A stretch of DNA of 64,000 bases from Zhenpiania hominis (GCF_014333425.1 NZ_JACRYT010000001.1:186001-250000), one strand, 5' to 3'; positions 17,844 through 27,051 are shown, counted from the stretch's first letter. A program made the numbers and translations. Notes: generated from the letters alone by a model not told the origin.

Positions 17844-18662
17844 ATGGATTACACACAGTTTGAAAGGACGGCGGCCAATATCCGTACCGGAATTATCAAA
17901 GCAGTACATAACGCAGGCTCCGGCCACCCGGGCGGCTCTCTTTCCGCGGCCGATCTGGTAACCGCGCTTTATTTCAAGGAGATGAATATTGATCCCAAAA
18001 ACCCGAAGATGGAGGGAAGGGACAAGTTTATTTTATCAAAGGGGCACGCGGCCCCGGCCCAGTACGCGGCTCTTGCCGAACGGGGATATTTCCCGAAGGA
18101 GGACATTTTACAGTTGAGAAAACTGGGAAGTCCGTTTCAGGGACATCCGAATATGAAAAAGGTTCCCGGCATTGAAATGTCCACCGGTTCTCTGGGACAA
18201 GGCTTTTCCGTGGCGGGCGGCATGGCGATGGCTAATAAACTGGATCAGAACCCGGGGAGGATTTATGTCCTGCTGGGAGACGGGGAACTGCAGGAAGGAC
18301 TCGTATGGGAAGCGGCAATGTCGGCGGCTCACTACAATTTGGACAATCTTACCGCTATTGTGGACTGGAACGGTCTGCAGATTGACGGAAAAAACGAGGA
18401 TGTCATGACCGTTACTCCTGTTGACGAAAAGTTCCGCGCCTTTGGATGGAATGTGATCTCCATTGACGGCCATGACTTCGCGCAGATCTTCGATGCCTTT
18501 GATCAGGCCAGAGCATGTAAGGGAAAACCGACGGTGATCCTGGCGAAAACCCATAAAGGAAAAGGCGTATCCTTTATGGAAGATCAGGCAGGCTGGCACG
18601 GTAAGGCTCCGGATGAGGAACAGACAAGACAGGCAGTGGAAGAACTGGGAGGTGAATGGTAA
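17844..18662 (+). CDS. Transketolase, N-terminal (thiamine diphosphate) subunit
   Basis: A 272-residue half-transketolase. It carries the ThDP/Mg2+-binding part: HNAGSGHPGGSLSAADLV, KFILSKGHAAPAQYA, EMSTGSLGQGFSVAGGMAMA and LLGDGELQEGLVWEAAMSA with the GDGE...N metal site, then HKGKGVSFMED. With the adjacent C-subunit it interconverts pentose phosphates with triose and hexose phosphates. Anaerobes often encode transketolase as two genes. aggagg precedes the ATG. Its stop overlaps the next start by one base, giving coupled 1:1 synthesis. Confidence 0.95.
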   Translation: MDYTQFERTAANIRTGIIKAVHNAGSGHPGGSLSAADLVTALYFKEMNIDPKNPKMEGRDKFILSKGHAAPAQYAALAERGYFPKEDILQLRKLGSPFQGHPNMKKVPGIEMSTGSLGQGFSVAGGMAMANKLDQNPGRIYVLLGDGELQEGLVWEAAMSAAHYNLDNLTAIVDWNGLQIDGKNEDVMTVTPVDEKFRAFGWNVISIDGHDFAQIFDAFDQARACKGKPTVILAKTHKGKGVSFMEDQAGWHGKAPDEEQTRQAVEELGGEW

Positions 18663-19588
18663 TGGCGGAAAAAATGGCGACAAGACAGGCTTACGGAGAA
18701 AAACTGAAAGAGCTTGGCGGAAAATATGACAATCTGGTGGTAATGGACGCGGATCTTTCCGGTTCCACAAAGACGGCGGAATTTAAAAAGGTTTATCCGG
18801 AGCGTTTCTTTAATATGGGAATCGCGGAGCAGAATCTGTACGGAGCGGCCACAGGCCTGGCGCTGTCGGGTAAAATTGTGTGCGCCAGCACCTTCGCTAT
18901 GTTCGCGGCAGGACGGGCTTTTGAAATTATCCGCAATTCCATCGGCTATACCCACGCCAATGTGAAAATCTGCGCGACCCACGCGGGGATTACCGTAGGA
19001 GAAGACGGAGCCAGCCATCAGACCTTTGAGGACATTGCCCTGATGCGTACGATTCCGGGAATGACTGTGATTAATCCGTCAGACGGCGTATCGGCGGGAA
19101 TTCTGCTGGAACAGGCAGTGGCTATGGACGGACCGTGCTACATAAGACTGGGGCGGGCGGCGGTTCCGGTATTTTACGAGGAAAACGCCGACATTACGCT
19201 GGGGAAAGGAAACTGTGTGCGCGAGGGAAGCGATTTGACGATTATTGCCACAGGAATTATGGTGAACGAAGCGGTGCTGGCGGCGGAAACTCTCGCGGGA
19301 GAAGGCATTGACGCCCGCGTAATCGATATCCATACCATCAAACCGATTGATCAAGAGATTATCATAAAAGCGGCCCGGGAAACGGGAAAAATCGTGACAG
19401 CGGAGGAACATTCCATAATCGGAGGCCTGGGAAGCGCGGTCGCGGAAGTTGTCTGCGCGAAAGCTCCCGCAAAGTTAGCGTTTGTCGGGCAGCAGGATAC
19501 TTTTGGGGAATCCGGAAAGCCGGAAGAATTGAAGGCAAAGTATAATATGACCGCGTCAGATATTGTTTCCGCGGCTAAAAGTCTGTAG
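18662..19588 (+). CDS. Transketolase, C-terminal subunit
   Basis: A 308-residue partner of the preceding gene, containing the pyrimidine-binding domain (MDADLSGSTKT, ERFFNMGIAEQNLYGAATGL with the catalytic Glu, CASTFAMFAAGRAFE) and the C-terminal domain (VIDIHTIKPIDQE, VTAEEHSIIGGLG). DXS-type proteins also share these blocks, but the paired N-subunit identifies a split transketolase. ATG 18662 is 9 nt after gggagg; an in-frame ATG at 18656 is too close to the SD. Confidence 0.94.
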   Translation: MAEKMATRQAYGEKLKELGGKYDNLVVMDADLSGSTKTAEFKKVYPERFFNMGIAEQNLYGAATGLALSGKIVCASTFAMFAAGRAFEIIRNSIGYTHANVKICATHAGITVGEDGASHQTFEDIALMRTIPGMTVINPSDGVSAGILLEQAVAMDGPCYIRLGRAAVPVFYEENADITLGKGNCVREGSDLTIIATGIMVNEAVLAAETLAGEGIDARVIDIHTIKPIDQEIIIKAARETGKIVTAEEHSIIGGLGSAVAEVVCAKAPAKLAFVGQQDTFGESGKPEELKAKYNMTASDIVSAAKSL

Positions 19589-19611
19589 TAGGAAAAGAAG
19601 GAGAATATCGT

Positions 19612-20262
19612 ATGAAACGATCGTTTTTATATCTACTTCTGGCCATTGTTCTGAGTCTGACGCTTACGGCTTGTCAGACTTCTCGGAGCGATAAGCCGGA
19701 AGAACGGTCCGCGAAGGAGACGACAGAGTCGGCGGCACAAGAAAAAGTCTTCAAAAGCAGTGATGAGCTGTTTCAGCTCACAGCGGACGATACCTGGAAA
19801 AACGCGTCAAAAATATTGGATATTGAAGACGCTTCCATAGCGATTGGCAAGGATGACGAAGCCTATATTGCGCTGATCAGTGAATATCGGTACAATTTTG
19901 CGGATGAGCTGTCCGGGTATCATGAGCTGGTAGTAAAAAACATGCAGGATCATATTGATAAAGACGAAACGGGAGAGACCGAAGAACTTCGCCTGGGGGA
20001 TCACGATGCTTTCAAAACAGAAATTACCGGCAAGGTGGACGGGGAGGAAAGCGCGTATGTGATCTACTGCGTGGAAATTGAGGATTACTATGTGCAGGTT
20101 ATCTGCTGGAGTGGAACCAGCGATCAGGAAAAATTCGCCGCGGAGTTTGATAAAATCGCGCGGAGCCTGATGTCCCGGTCTGAAGCGCAGGAAAATTCAG
20201 AAGAATCCGGTAATACGAGTGATGAGTCCTCAGAATTTTCTTGGGATCGTACAGAGGAATAG
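19612..20262 (+). CDS. Putative lipoprotein
   Basis: A 216-residue protein with a lipoprotein signal (lipobox LTAC at about residues 18-21), a short Ser/Glu/Lys linker, a beta-rich domain (residues about 45-190, including YHELVVKNMQDHI and YYVQVICWSGTSDQEKFAAEFDKIARSL) and an acidic Ser/Glu/Asn tail. The YYVQ...F..I..S pattern is shared with small stress or PsbP-like extracytoplasmic domains; I do not assign a function. aaggag precedes the ATG. It follows the transketolase genes by 23 bp and precedes a hairpin. Confidence 0.7.
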   Translation: MKRSFLYLLLAIVLSLTLTACQTSRSDKPEERSAKETTESAAQEKVFKSSDELFQLTADDTWKNASKILDIEDASIAIGKDDEAYIALISEYRYNFADELSGYHELVVKNMQDHIDKDETGETEELRLGDHDAFKTEITGKVDGEESAYVIYCVEIEDYYVQVICWSGTSDQEKFAAEFDKIARSLMSRSEAQENSEESGNTSDESSEFSWDRTEE

Positions 20263-20279
20263 AAAACAGGAATAACAGG

Positions 20280-20328
20280 CTCCCTTTCTGAATAGTTTTA
20301 ATTAAAGACTAGAGGGAAGGGAGTTTTT
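20280..20328 (+). terminator. Hairpin that is both a terminator and an SD sequestering stem
   Basis: ctccctt (20280-20286) pairs with aagggag (20317-20323), followed by ttttt. The 3' arm is also the SD of the next gene (TTG 20332), so the structure can end transcription and hide the ribosome site. Confidence 0.6.
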
Positions 20329-20331
20329 ATT

Positions 20332-20817
20332 TTGGGAGAGAAAGAAAAAAAGAAAGAGAAAAAGCTGAAGAAGCCCGGGAAAAAAAGGATAATCCTCGTC
20401 GCAGTGATCGTGGCGGTCATTGCTGCCGCGGCATTGTTTGCCGCAACTCTGTTCAAAGGTGATAAAACAGTGGAATTTAAAATATTGAGTGAAAATCAGA
20501 TACCTCAGGATATTTCAAGCCAGGTGATTCCGGAATACAGAACTCTGGAGCGCGCTCTGGCCTGCGTTGTGGAAGATAAAGTCTATGTCGTCGTAACCAG
20601 AGGGGAAAAGCCGACCTCCGGATTTGAAGTGGATATTGATAAGATGAAGTTGGAAGAACAGGACGGGAAGACAAATCTGGTGGTGTATGCGGATTTCAAG
20701 GATCCGGAGAAAGGAAAAGCGCTGGCTCAAGTACTGACCTACCCGCTGAAAGTAGCAGAAACAAAACTCACGCAGCTTCCGGATGAAATCGAATTGAGGA
20801 TCCAATACGAGGAATAG
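20332..20817 (+). CDS. PrcB-C domain membrane-anchored protein
   Basis: A 161-residue protein with a very basic cytoplasmic N-terminus (about 19 residues, mostly Lys), one transmembrane helix (IILVAVIVAVIAAAALFAA) and an external domain of the PrcB_C type, recognised by VYVVVTRGEKPTSGFEVDIDK and a C-terminal beta-hairpin with TYPLKVAETKL. In spirochaetes PrcB is the partner of the dentilisin protease complex; in clostridia the domain occurs alone, role unknown. Start is TTG 20332, 8 nt after aagggag, which lies in a hairpin arm. Confidence 0.7.
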   Translation: MGEKEKKKEKKLKKPGKKRIILVAVIVAVIAAAALFAATLFKGDKTVEFKILSENQIPQDISSQVIPEYRTLERALACVVEDKVYVVVTRGEKPTSGFEVDIDKMKLEEQDGKTNLVVYADFKDPEKGKALAQVLTYPLKVAETKLTQLPDEIELRIQYEE

Positions 20818-20857
20818 AGGCGATCCAGAGAAATGGTGAGGTATATAGAGAGAGGCT

Positions 20858-20892
20858 AAAAAAGAAGTCGGTGAAGGCTTCTTTTTTTTTGT
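20858..20892 (+). terminator. Intrinsic terminator
   Basis: Short aaagaag/cttcttt stem around ggtgaag followed by a nine-base T-run; ends the PrcB-like gene. Confidence 0.75.
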
Positions 20893-20928
20893 AAAATGAT
20901 TGACAAAAAATGTAAAATGATTTACAAT
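20890..20928 (+). promoter_or_regulatory. ftsEX promoter with twin operator-like dyads
   Basis: -35 TTGACA (20900-20905), 17-bp spacer, -10 TACAAT (20923-20928). The promoter is overlaid by two direct copies of a dyad, TGTAAAatgaTTGACA (20890-20905) and TGTAAAatgaTTTACA (20911-20926), 21 bp apart, i.e. two helical turns. This looks like a pair of repressor sites covering the -35 and -10. Confidence 0.65.
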
Positions 20929-20981
20929 AAGAATGTCAAAAAAAGGAAAATGAAAACGAAGAACTGGCACAGCTTCACATA

Positions 20982-20997
20982 ATTTTCACGTGAAAAT
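20982..20997. promoter_or_regulatory. Perfect 16-bp palindrome upstream of ftsE
   Basis: ATTTTCACGTGAAAAT lies in the 180-bp leader between the promoter and ftsE. It may be an operator for a dimeric regulator or a small RNA stem; no T-run follows. Confidence 0.4.
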
Positions 20998-21112
20998 GAT
21001 AATATTGTAACACTTTGGAGAATAATGCCGAGAAATATTTGAAAAATAAACAGATTTATAGTAAACTTAAAAAAGTTATACTTGGCAGACTGAAAGGGGC
21101 TTGGGCAACGGA

Positions 21113-21880
21113 ATGATTGTTTTCGATCATGTGACAAAGCATTATAAAACAAATATAGGGCTTGACGATGTAAGCATTCGAATAGACAGGGGCGAATTTG
21201 TCTTTCTGGTAGGCCCCAGCGGAGCGGGGAAGACGACATTTGTCCGGCTGATGCTGAAGGAAATTGATGCGGATAAAGGGACGATTAAGGTCAGAGGCGA
21301 GGATGTGACCCGCTTTTCCAATCGGCAGATTCCGAAGCTGAGAAGAGACGTTGGGATTGTCTTTCAGGATTTCCGGCTTCTGCCGAAAAAGACGGTCTTT
21401 GAAAATGTAGCGTTCGCGATGGAGATTGTCCATCAGAAACGAAAAATCATCAAGCGGCAGGTTCCTCAGCTTCTGGAATTGGTGGGAATCGGAACCAAGG
21501 CGAAAAAATACCCCAGCGAGCTTTCTGCAGGCGAACAGCAGAGAGTAGCAATCGCGCGGGCTATGGCAAACAATCCGAAAATATTAATTGCTGATGAGCC
21601 GACTGGAAATCTGGATCCGGAGACTGCCTGGGAAATCATGCAGATTCTAGAGCTGATTAATCAGCGGGGCACGACAATTTTGATGGTAACTCACGCGAAA
21701 GACATTGTGGATAAAATGAACAAACGGGTGATTGCCATTGAAAAGGGCAGGATCATAAGAGATGATATCGGAACATATGGATTTGAGGAAGCACTGGCGA
21801 ATATGGAGGTAACAATGGACACGCTTCAGCATAGACGGCAGCTCAGCAGTGGAAAACGGGGGACAGCGAGCAATGATTAG
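21113..21880 (+). CDS. ftsE: Cell division ATP-binding protein FtsE
   Basis: A 255-residue ABC ATPase that, with FtsX, activates septal or lateral peptidoglycan hydrolases from inside the membrane. Walker A GPSGAGKTT, Q-loop GIVFQDFRLLP, signature LSAGEQQRVAIARAM, Walker B ILIADEPTGNLD and switch His in MVTHAKD are all intact; LDDVSIRIDRGEFVFLVGPSG is FtsE-like. Start is ambiguous: ATG 21113 gives the usual MIVFDHVTKHY N-terminus, while TTG 21101 is in frame but too close to aaagggg. It overlaps ftsX by 8 bp. Confidence 0.93.
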   Translation: MIVFDHVTKHYKTNIGLDDVSIRIDRGEFVFLVGPSGAGKTTFVRLMLKEIDADKGTIKVRGEDVTRFSNRQIPKLRRDVGIVFQDFRLLPKKTVFENVAFAMEIVHQKRKIIKRQVPQLLELVGIGTKAKKYPSELSAGEQQRVAIARAMANNPKILIADEPTGNLDPETAWEIMQILELINQRGTTILMVTHAKDIVDKMNKRVIAIEKGRIIRDDIGTYGFEEALANMEVTMDTLQHRRQLSSGKRGTASND

Positions 21881-22766
21881 ACGTTTTTTTTACACCCTGA
21901 AACAGGCTTTTGTACAGCTGGTTCGAAATCGGGCTATGACTATGGCGTCTGTTTTCGCGATTACTGCCATGCTGTTGATTCTCGGACTGTTTTTCGTGAT
22001 TGTTATCAATATCAATACCGCGGCAGCGATGATCCGCCAGGATTATGATTCGATCGAAGTATTTCTGCTAGATACGACGACAAAGGAGCAGGCGGATACT
22101 ATGATTGCGTCTCTGCAGCAGGAGCCTGGAGTGGAATCCGTAACCTACCGAACAAAGGATGAAGCTTTGAGTGAGTTAAAGGCGCGATGGGGTGAGAGCG
22201 GGTATCTGCTGGATTCTCTGGTAGAAAATCCTCTGCCGAACTCAATTATTATAAAAATCAACAGTCTTGAAGCTGCTGATGATGTGGCAAAAACCGCATC
22301 CTCCCTGTCGGGAATAGAAGATGTCAAGTACTATAAAGAAACCGTGGACAAGCTGATGAGCGCTACCAGGTTTGTCCAATTGGCGGCAATTGTTATTATG
22401 GTATTTTTAATTATTGTATCGGTGGTTGTAGTTTCCAATACCATTAAACTTACCGTTTTTAATAGGGCCAGGGAGATCAGCATCATGAAATATGTAGGCG
22501 CGACGAACTGGTTCATACGAGGACCGTTTCTGGCGGAGGGAATTATGATCGGGCTGATTTCCGCTGGTATATCGGTGGCAATTGCCGGGCTTGTATATAA
22601 AGAAATTGTGGATTTGATTGGGCAGGAGGTTTTTGTAATGCTGTCCACACCAATGGTCCCGGTTGAATTCTTGATTCGAAATCTGATTTGGATCTTTGCT
22701 GCTCTGGGAGTCAGCATCGGGTCCTGCGGAAGTATTATTTCCATGAGAAAATTCCTGGATGCATAA
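21873..22766 (+). CDS. ftsX: Cell division protein FtsX
   Basis: A 297-residue permease-like partner of FtsE. The topology is classical: one N-terminal span, an external domain (residues about 45-165, including IEVFLLDTTTKEQAD and SSLSGIEDVKYYKETVDKL), then three spans with REISIMKYVGATNWFIRGPF between the first two. The external domain contacts the coiled-coil hydrolase encoded next. ATG 21873 (MIRRFFYTLKQAF) follows ggggg by 10 nt. Overlap with ftsE and 12-bp spacing to the M23 gene show one operon. Confidence 0.93.
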   Translation: MIRRFFYTLKQAFVQLVRNRAMTMASVFAITAMLLILGLFFVIVININTAAAMIRQDYDSIEVFLLDTTTKEQADTMIASLQQEPGVESVTYRTKDEALSELKARWGESGYLLDSLVENPLPNSIIIKINSLEAADDVAKTASSLSGIEDVKYYKETVDKLMSATRFVQLAAIVIMVFLIIVSVVVVSNTIKLTVFNRAREISIMKYVGATNWFIRGPFLAEGIMIGLISAGISVAIAGLVYKEIVDLIGQEVFVMLSTPMVPVEFLIRNLIWIFAALGVSIGSCGSIISMRKFLDA

Positions 22767-22778
22767 AGGAGGCGAACT

Positions 22779-24020
22779 ATGAAGAAGAAAAAAATTACGT
22801 TGCTGACCGCTTTTTTGTTGATTTTTACATTGGTCTGCAGTACAGGTTCTGTCTATGCCAAGAGCCTGACGGAAATCAGTGATGAGATCAAGCAAAATGA
22901 AGCGGCCTTGGAGGAAGGGCAGGATGAAGAACAGGAACTTTCCAAGGAAATCGAAAATCTGGAAGTAGCTATAGGAGCGGCAGAAAACGAACTCGCTTCT
23001 ATAAATGAGGATATTGCGGAAACTCAGACTAAGGTTACAGAGGCAGAGGCAGAGCTGGAAGAAGCACAGGAAAATGTCGATGATCAAAATGATAATCTTA
23101 ATTCTCGACTGCGGACTATGTATAAAAATGGGAGCATTGGGTTCCTGGACGTACTTCTTGGATCCGGTAGCATTTCAGAATTCCTCAGCAACGTAGATAT
23201 GCTGAAAAAAGTTTATGTCAGCGACCAGGATGTTCTTACGGATCTAGAAGATGATTATAAGTTAATTGAAGAAAAGAAAGAAACTTTGGAAGAGCTGAAT
23301 TCTCAGCTTGAAACTCAAAAAAAGCAGCAGGCGGACAAGCAGGCAGAGTTGACGGCAAGTAAGAATGAAGTTTCCGAGAAAAAAGCAAATGTGGTAGCCA
23401 GCAATGAGGCATTGGAAGATAATATTGCGGATTTGAATGCGGAAGCAGATCGAATAGAAGCGATTATTGCGGCGGAAGAAGCAAAGGAAAAGCGGGAACA
23501 GGCCAAGAAGGAAAAACAGGAAGCGAAAAATGAAAATTCCGGTTCCGAAGAGTCGAATTCCTCTGGAAACAATAAGAAGGATAAAGATAGCGATAAAGAC
23601 AGCAGTAATTCAAGCTCAAGCGCCCGTTTCACCTGGCCGGTACCGGGATATACATACATTTCCAGCGACTATGGATGGAGAAACTGTCCGTTCCATGGCA
23701 GAGAGCTGCATTCCGGGATTGATATGGCCGCGCCCTATGGAACATCCGTACTAGCGGCAGATGATGGCAAGGTTATTTATTCCGGCTGGCTGGGAAGTTA
23801 CGGAAACGCGGTTATTATTAGCCATGGAAATAGCCTGTATACTCTTTACGGACATAACAGCAGTCTTGTAGTAAGCTATGGAGCCAGAGTTTCCAAAGGA
23901 CAAAAGATCGCCAGAGTTGGAAGTACGGGAAGCTCTACCGGAAATCACTGTCATTTTGAAGTGAGAAAGGGCGGGAACAGCCATGGAAACAATACTAGCC
24001 CATGGCCATACTTAAAATAG
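22779..24020 (+). CDS. Secreted coiled-coil M23 peptidoglycan hydrolase (FtsEX partner)
   Basis: A 413-residue exported protein. Signal peptide of about 27 residues ending VYAKS; then a long coiled coil (about 30-240, heptads of Glu, Leu, Lys) of the PcsB/EnvC type; a Ser/Asn/Lys/Asp linker; and a C-terminal LytM/M23 domain (about 290-413) with zinc and catalytic residues in ELHSGIDMA, YGHNS and HCHFEVR, so it is predicted to be active. The position after ftsEX matches the known role of such proteins, where FtsX motion releases self-inhibition by the coiled coil. Confidence 0.93.
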   Translation: MKKKKITLLTAFLLIFTLVCSTGSVYAKSLTEISDEIKQNEAALEEGQDEEQELSKEIENLEVAIGAAENELASINEDIAETQTKVTEAEAELEEAQENVDDQNDNLNSRLRTMYKNGSIGFLDVLLGSGSISEFLSNVDMLKKVYVSDQDVLTDLEDDYKLIEEKKETLEELNSQLETQKKQQADKQAELTASKNEVSEKKANVVASNEALEDNIADLNAEADRIEAIIAAEEAKEKREQAKKEKQEAKNENSGSEESNSSGNNKKDKDSDKDSSNSSSSARFTWPVPGYTYISSDYGWRNCPFHGRELHSGIDMAAPYGTSVLAADDGKVIYSGWLGSYGNAVIISHGNSLYTLYGHNSSLVVSYGARVSKGQKIARVGSTGSSTGNHCHFEVRKGGNSHGNNTSPWPYLK

Positions 24021-24029
24021 GAGCTGCAG

Positions 24030-25664
24030 ATGAACCAAATAAACCCGATTATCGTTGAATTGCTTGCGAAACGGGGGATCCGCGGTGAAGCGGAAATAAA
24101 CGAATTTTTATCGGATAAACCACAGAAGACATACGATCCATTCCTGCTTCCTGATATGGAGGCAGGGGTGGATTTACTATTACGGGCAATTCACGGAGGA
24201 AAAAAAATTTGTATATATGGGGATTATGATGCTGACGGGATTACTTCTGTCAGCATTCTCATGGAGTTTTTGGGAGCTTTAACTCAGAAGATCGAATATT
24301 ATATCCCTTCTCGATTTGACGAAGGGTATGGGTTGAATTCCGGGGCGATTCGGAACATTTTTGAAAACGGCGCGGAGGTCCTGTTGACTGTGGACTGCGG
24401 AAGTGTATCCTACGAGGAAGTTGAGTTGGCAAAAAAACTGGGGATGGAGGTCTTGGTTACCGATCATCACAGCATCACGGATGTACAGGCTGACTGTTTG
24501 CTGATCAATCCAAAACGGCAGGACTGCAGATATCCGTTTCGTGAACTGGCAGGTTGCGGAGTCGCGTTCAAACTGGTCCAGGCCATTCAGAGGCGGGCAG
24601 ATTTGCCGAGAGCGGCAATCAACCGGGTGCTGGATCTGGTGGCGGCAGGGACGATCGCAGATGTGGTTCCTTTGCTGGATGAGAACCGGACTCTGGTGAA
24701 ACATGGGCTTCACATTATTGCCAGCGGAGTACGTCCGGGCCTTAACGGGCTGATCGAGGGAATTTCTCTGCATAGAGAGACGATACGGGCGGATCAGATC
24801 GCTTTCGGCATCGCGCCTCATCTTAACGCGGCAGGGCGTATTGAAGATGCGAAAGTAGCGGTACGTCTGCTGCTGGAAAAGGAACCGAAGCGGATTCGGC
24901 GGCATGTGGAACAGCTCGTTTCCTATAATCACCGGCGAAAAAGTCTGCAGGAAGAGGCTTTTAAGAAGTGTTGCCAAATCATCGACTGTCATCTGCAGGA
25001 TAGAAAGTTCCTGGTTGTATACACGGAGGATGTTCATGAAGGCGTAGCTGGTATTGTAGCTGGAAAGCTGAAGGAGCGATATGAAAGACCGGCGATTCTT
25101 GTGACACCATCAGGAGAAGAATTGAAAGGAACCGGGCGGAGTATAAAGGGCGTTCATCTTTATGAAGTTCTGAAGTCTCATGAAGAATTGTTTTCACGGT
25201 TCGGGGGACATGAGGGCGCCTGTGGGTTCTCAATGCCGAAAGAAAATCTTCCCCAATTGGAAGCCGTGTTAGAAGAGGATATGGAAAGGATGCTGGACGA
25301 GAATCCCCAGCTTTTCTCCCAGGGGATTGAAGCGGATATGAAGTTGGAAGGTTCCCACATAACCCTGGAGCTTGCGGAAGCGCTGGATCGAATGGGGCCT
25401 TTCGGAAGTAAAAATCCAAAACCCCGCTTTCTTTTGGAAAAAACGCGGATTAGCGGGCAGCGGCCAATGGGAGATGGAAGGCACATCCGATTTTTTGCGG
25501 ACTGCAGGGATGGAGCGCAGGTTGAATGCGTGCTCTTTAACCGCGCGGAGGAACTGCGGACGGTTCTTTACGGAGAGGAACCGGTAGATTTGACGGGTAC
25601 CGTCGATTTTCAGGAATGGAAGGGAAATAAAAAAGTACAATTTACAGTAGAAGCTGTGATATAA
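24030..25664 (+). CDS. recJ: Single-stranded-DNA exonuclease RecJ
   Basis: A 544-residue 5'-3' ssDNA exonuclease for recombination and base-excision repair. DHH phosphoesterase motifs: ICIYGDYDADGITS, LTVDCGS, VTDHHS, then AAGTIADVVPL; DHHA1 domain: EGVAGIVAGKLKERY, GTGRSIKG and FGGHEGACGFSM; then an OB-fold C-terminus (GSKNPKPRFLLE). It is somewhat shorter than the standard 570-residue form at the N-terminus. A 9-bp gap from the M23 gene and the same strand suggest co-transcription with ftsEX. Confidence 0.92.
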   Translation: MNQINPIIVELLAKRGIRGEAEINEFLSDKPQKTYDPFLLPDMEAGVDLLLRAIHGGKKICIYGDYDADGITSVSILMEFLGALTQKIEYYIPSRFDEGYGLNSGAIRNIFENGAEVLLTVDCGSVSYEEVELAKKLGMEVLVTDHHSITDVQADCLLINPKRQDCRYPFRELAGCGVAFKLVQAIQRRADLPRAAINRVLDLVAAGTIADVVPLLDENRTLVKHGLHIIASGVRPGLNGLIEGISLHRETIRADQIAFGIAPHLNAAGRIEDAKVAVRLLLEKEPKRIRRHVEQLVSYNHRRKSLQEEAFKKCCQIIDCHLQDRKFLVVYTEDVHEGVAGIVAGKLKERYERPAILVTPSGEELKGTGRSIKGVHLYEVLKSHEELFSRFGGHEGACGFSMPKENLPQLEAVLEEDMERMLDENPQLFSQGIEADMKLEGSHITLELAEALDRMGPFGSKNPKPRFLLEKTRISGQRPMGDGRHIRFFADCRDGAQVECVLFNRAEELRTVLYGEEPVDLTGTVDFQEWKGNKKVQFTVEAVI

Positions 25665-25718
25665 TACATATTTATAATAAGCGCAAAAAACGCTTAGCAG
25701 CGGTTGGGAGGAACGAAC

Positions 25719-26927
25719 ATGCATGGGGAAAAGGGAAATGGGATCGTGACGATCCGCAAAAAAAGTTTTGTTTTGGTTTTGGCGATCGCCTTTTTTGTTG
25801 GGATGTCAGCGACCATGGGAGGAATACTGCTGATTGAAAACGGAATTGTCGGCGGTACAGTGAAATTATCGAAAAAGGAATATTCTTACTACCAGCAGCT
25901 TGATCAGCGTTACTCAAAACTGAATCAGCTGTATAATGAAGTTACGGATAATTTCTATAAAAAGCCGAATGAAGAAGACCTGGAGACCGGTATGTACAAA
26001 GGACTGATTGCGGGACTGGGGGATCCTTATTCTGCCTATATGACAAAAGAAGAGTATCAGTCCTGGACAGATGCGACGCTGGGTGAATTTGACGGAATCG
26101 GAATTACCTTCTCCACAAATGATAATGGTGAATTTGTAATTGTCAGCACGATTGACGGCACGCCAGCGGACAAGGCCGGACTGAAAGCGGGAGATCTCAT
26201 TTTAGCTGTAAATGGTAAGACTTATGACAATATGGACGCGGTTAGCGCCGCGGTAAAGGGAAAGGCGGGCACGAAAGTAACAGTAACCTATGAGAGAGAC
26301 GGAAAACAGAAAACGGCAACAATGACCAGAGAGACGATCATCAACGATACCGTGAAGAGCAAGATGTTGGAAGATAATATCGGGTACATTGAAATTTCTT
26401 CTTTCGAAGAACATACGGCGGAAGAGTTTTCTGAAGAATTGAAGAAGATGGAAGAGAAAAAGGTAAAGGGATTTGTAATTGATCTCCGTGAAAACGGCGG
26501 GGGAATCGTAGACGCGGGAGTTGATATTGCTGACGAACTTCTGGGGAAGGGTACTATTACGTATTTGCAGGATCAGAAAGGTGAGAAACAGTATATTACC
26601 TCAGATAAAAACGCGACCGAGCTTCCATATGTACTGTTGGTAAATGAGAATACGGCCAGTACATCGGAGATTCTGGCCGCGGCGGTTAAGGACGATGGGG
26701 AGAACCCTCTGGTGGGAACGACGACCTTTGGGAAAGGAATCGTTCAGACTACAGGGGAATTGACAGACGGAAGCGCGCTGAAAATTACGACGATGCAGTA
26801 CTTCTCGCCAAAAGGAAACCAAATTAACGGGAAGGGTGTAAAGCCTGATTATACTGTGAAAAACAGCGAAAACGGCAAGACAGATAAGCAGCTCGAAAAG
26901 GCGAAAGAATTGTTAAAGAAAAAATAA
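25719..26927 (+). CDS. S41 carboxyl-terminal processing peptidase (CtpA/CtpB type)
   Basis: A 402-residue membrane-anchored serine protease. It has one N-terminal span (FVLVLAIAFFVGMSATMGGI), a helical region, a PDZ domain (about 95-175: GEFDGIGITFS, GTPADKAGLKAGDLILAVNG) and the S41 domain with VIDLRENGGGIVDAGVDIAD, the catalytic Ser in NTASTSEILAAA and the catalytic Lys in GTTTFGKGIVQ. Likely substrates are extracytoplasmic regulators or cell-wall proteins. ATG 25719 follows gggagga; TTG 25704 overlaps it. It lies directly after recJ. Confidence 0.93.
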   Translation: MHGEKGNGIVTIRKKSFVLVLAIAFFVGMSATMGGILLIENGIVGGTVKLSKKEYSYYQQLDQRYSKLNQLYNEVTDNFYKKPNEEDLETGMYKGLIAGLGDPYSAYMTKEEYQSWTDATLGEFDGIGITFSTNDNGEFVIVSTIDGTPADKAGLKAGDLILAVNGKTYDNMDAVSAAVKGKAGTKVTVTYERDGKQKTATMTRETIINDTVKSKMLEDNIGYIEISSFEEHTAEEFSEELKKMEEKKVKGFVIDLRENGGGIVDAGVDIADELLGKGTITYLQDQKGEKQYITSDKNATELPYVLLVNENTASTSEILAAAVKDDGENPLVGTTTFGKGIVQTTGELTDGSALKITTMQYFSPKGNQINGKGVKPDYTVKNSENGKTDKQLEKAKELLKKK

Positions 26928-26978
26928 TTGCGCGCGGAAGCTCTGCGATAGCGCTTTAGGGTGTGAAAGCAAATCCGG

Positions 26979-27007
26979 TTGACGCTGTGTGGCGCCGATG
27001 ATATAAT
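26979..27007 (+). promoter_or_regulatory. Strong sigma-A-type promoter of the yerC-like gene
   Basis: TTGACG (26979-26984), 17-bp spacer, TATAAT (27002-27007), 45 bp before the ATG at 27052. Confidence 0.85.
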
Positions 27008-27051
27008 ATTTAGTACAATGTGCTTTCGTATAACAGGAAAGGAGCTGTTTT

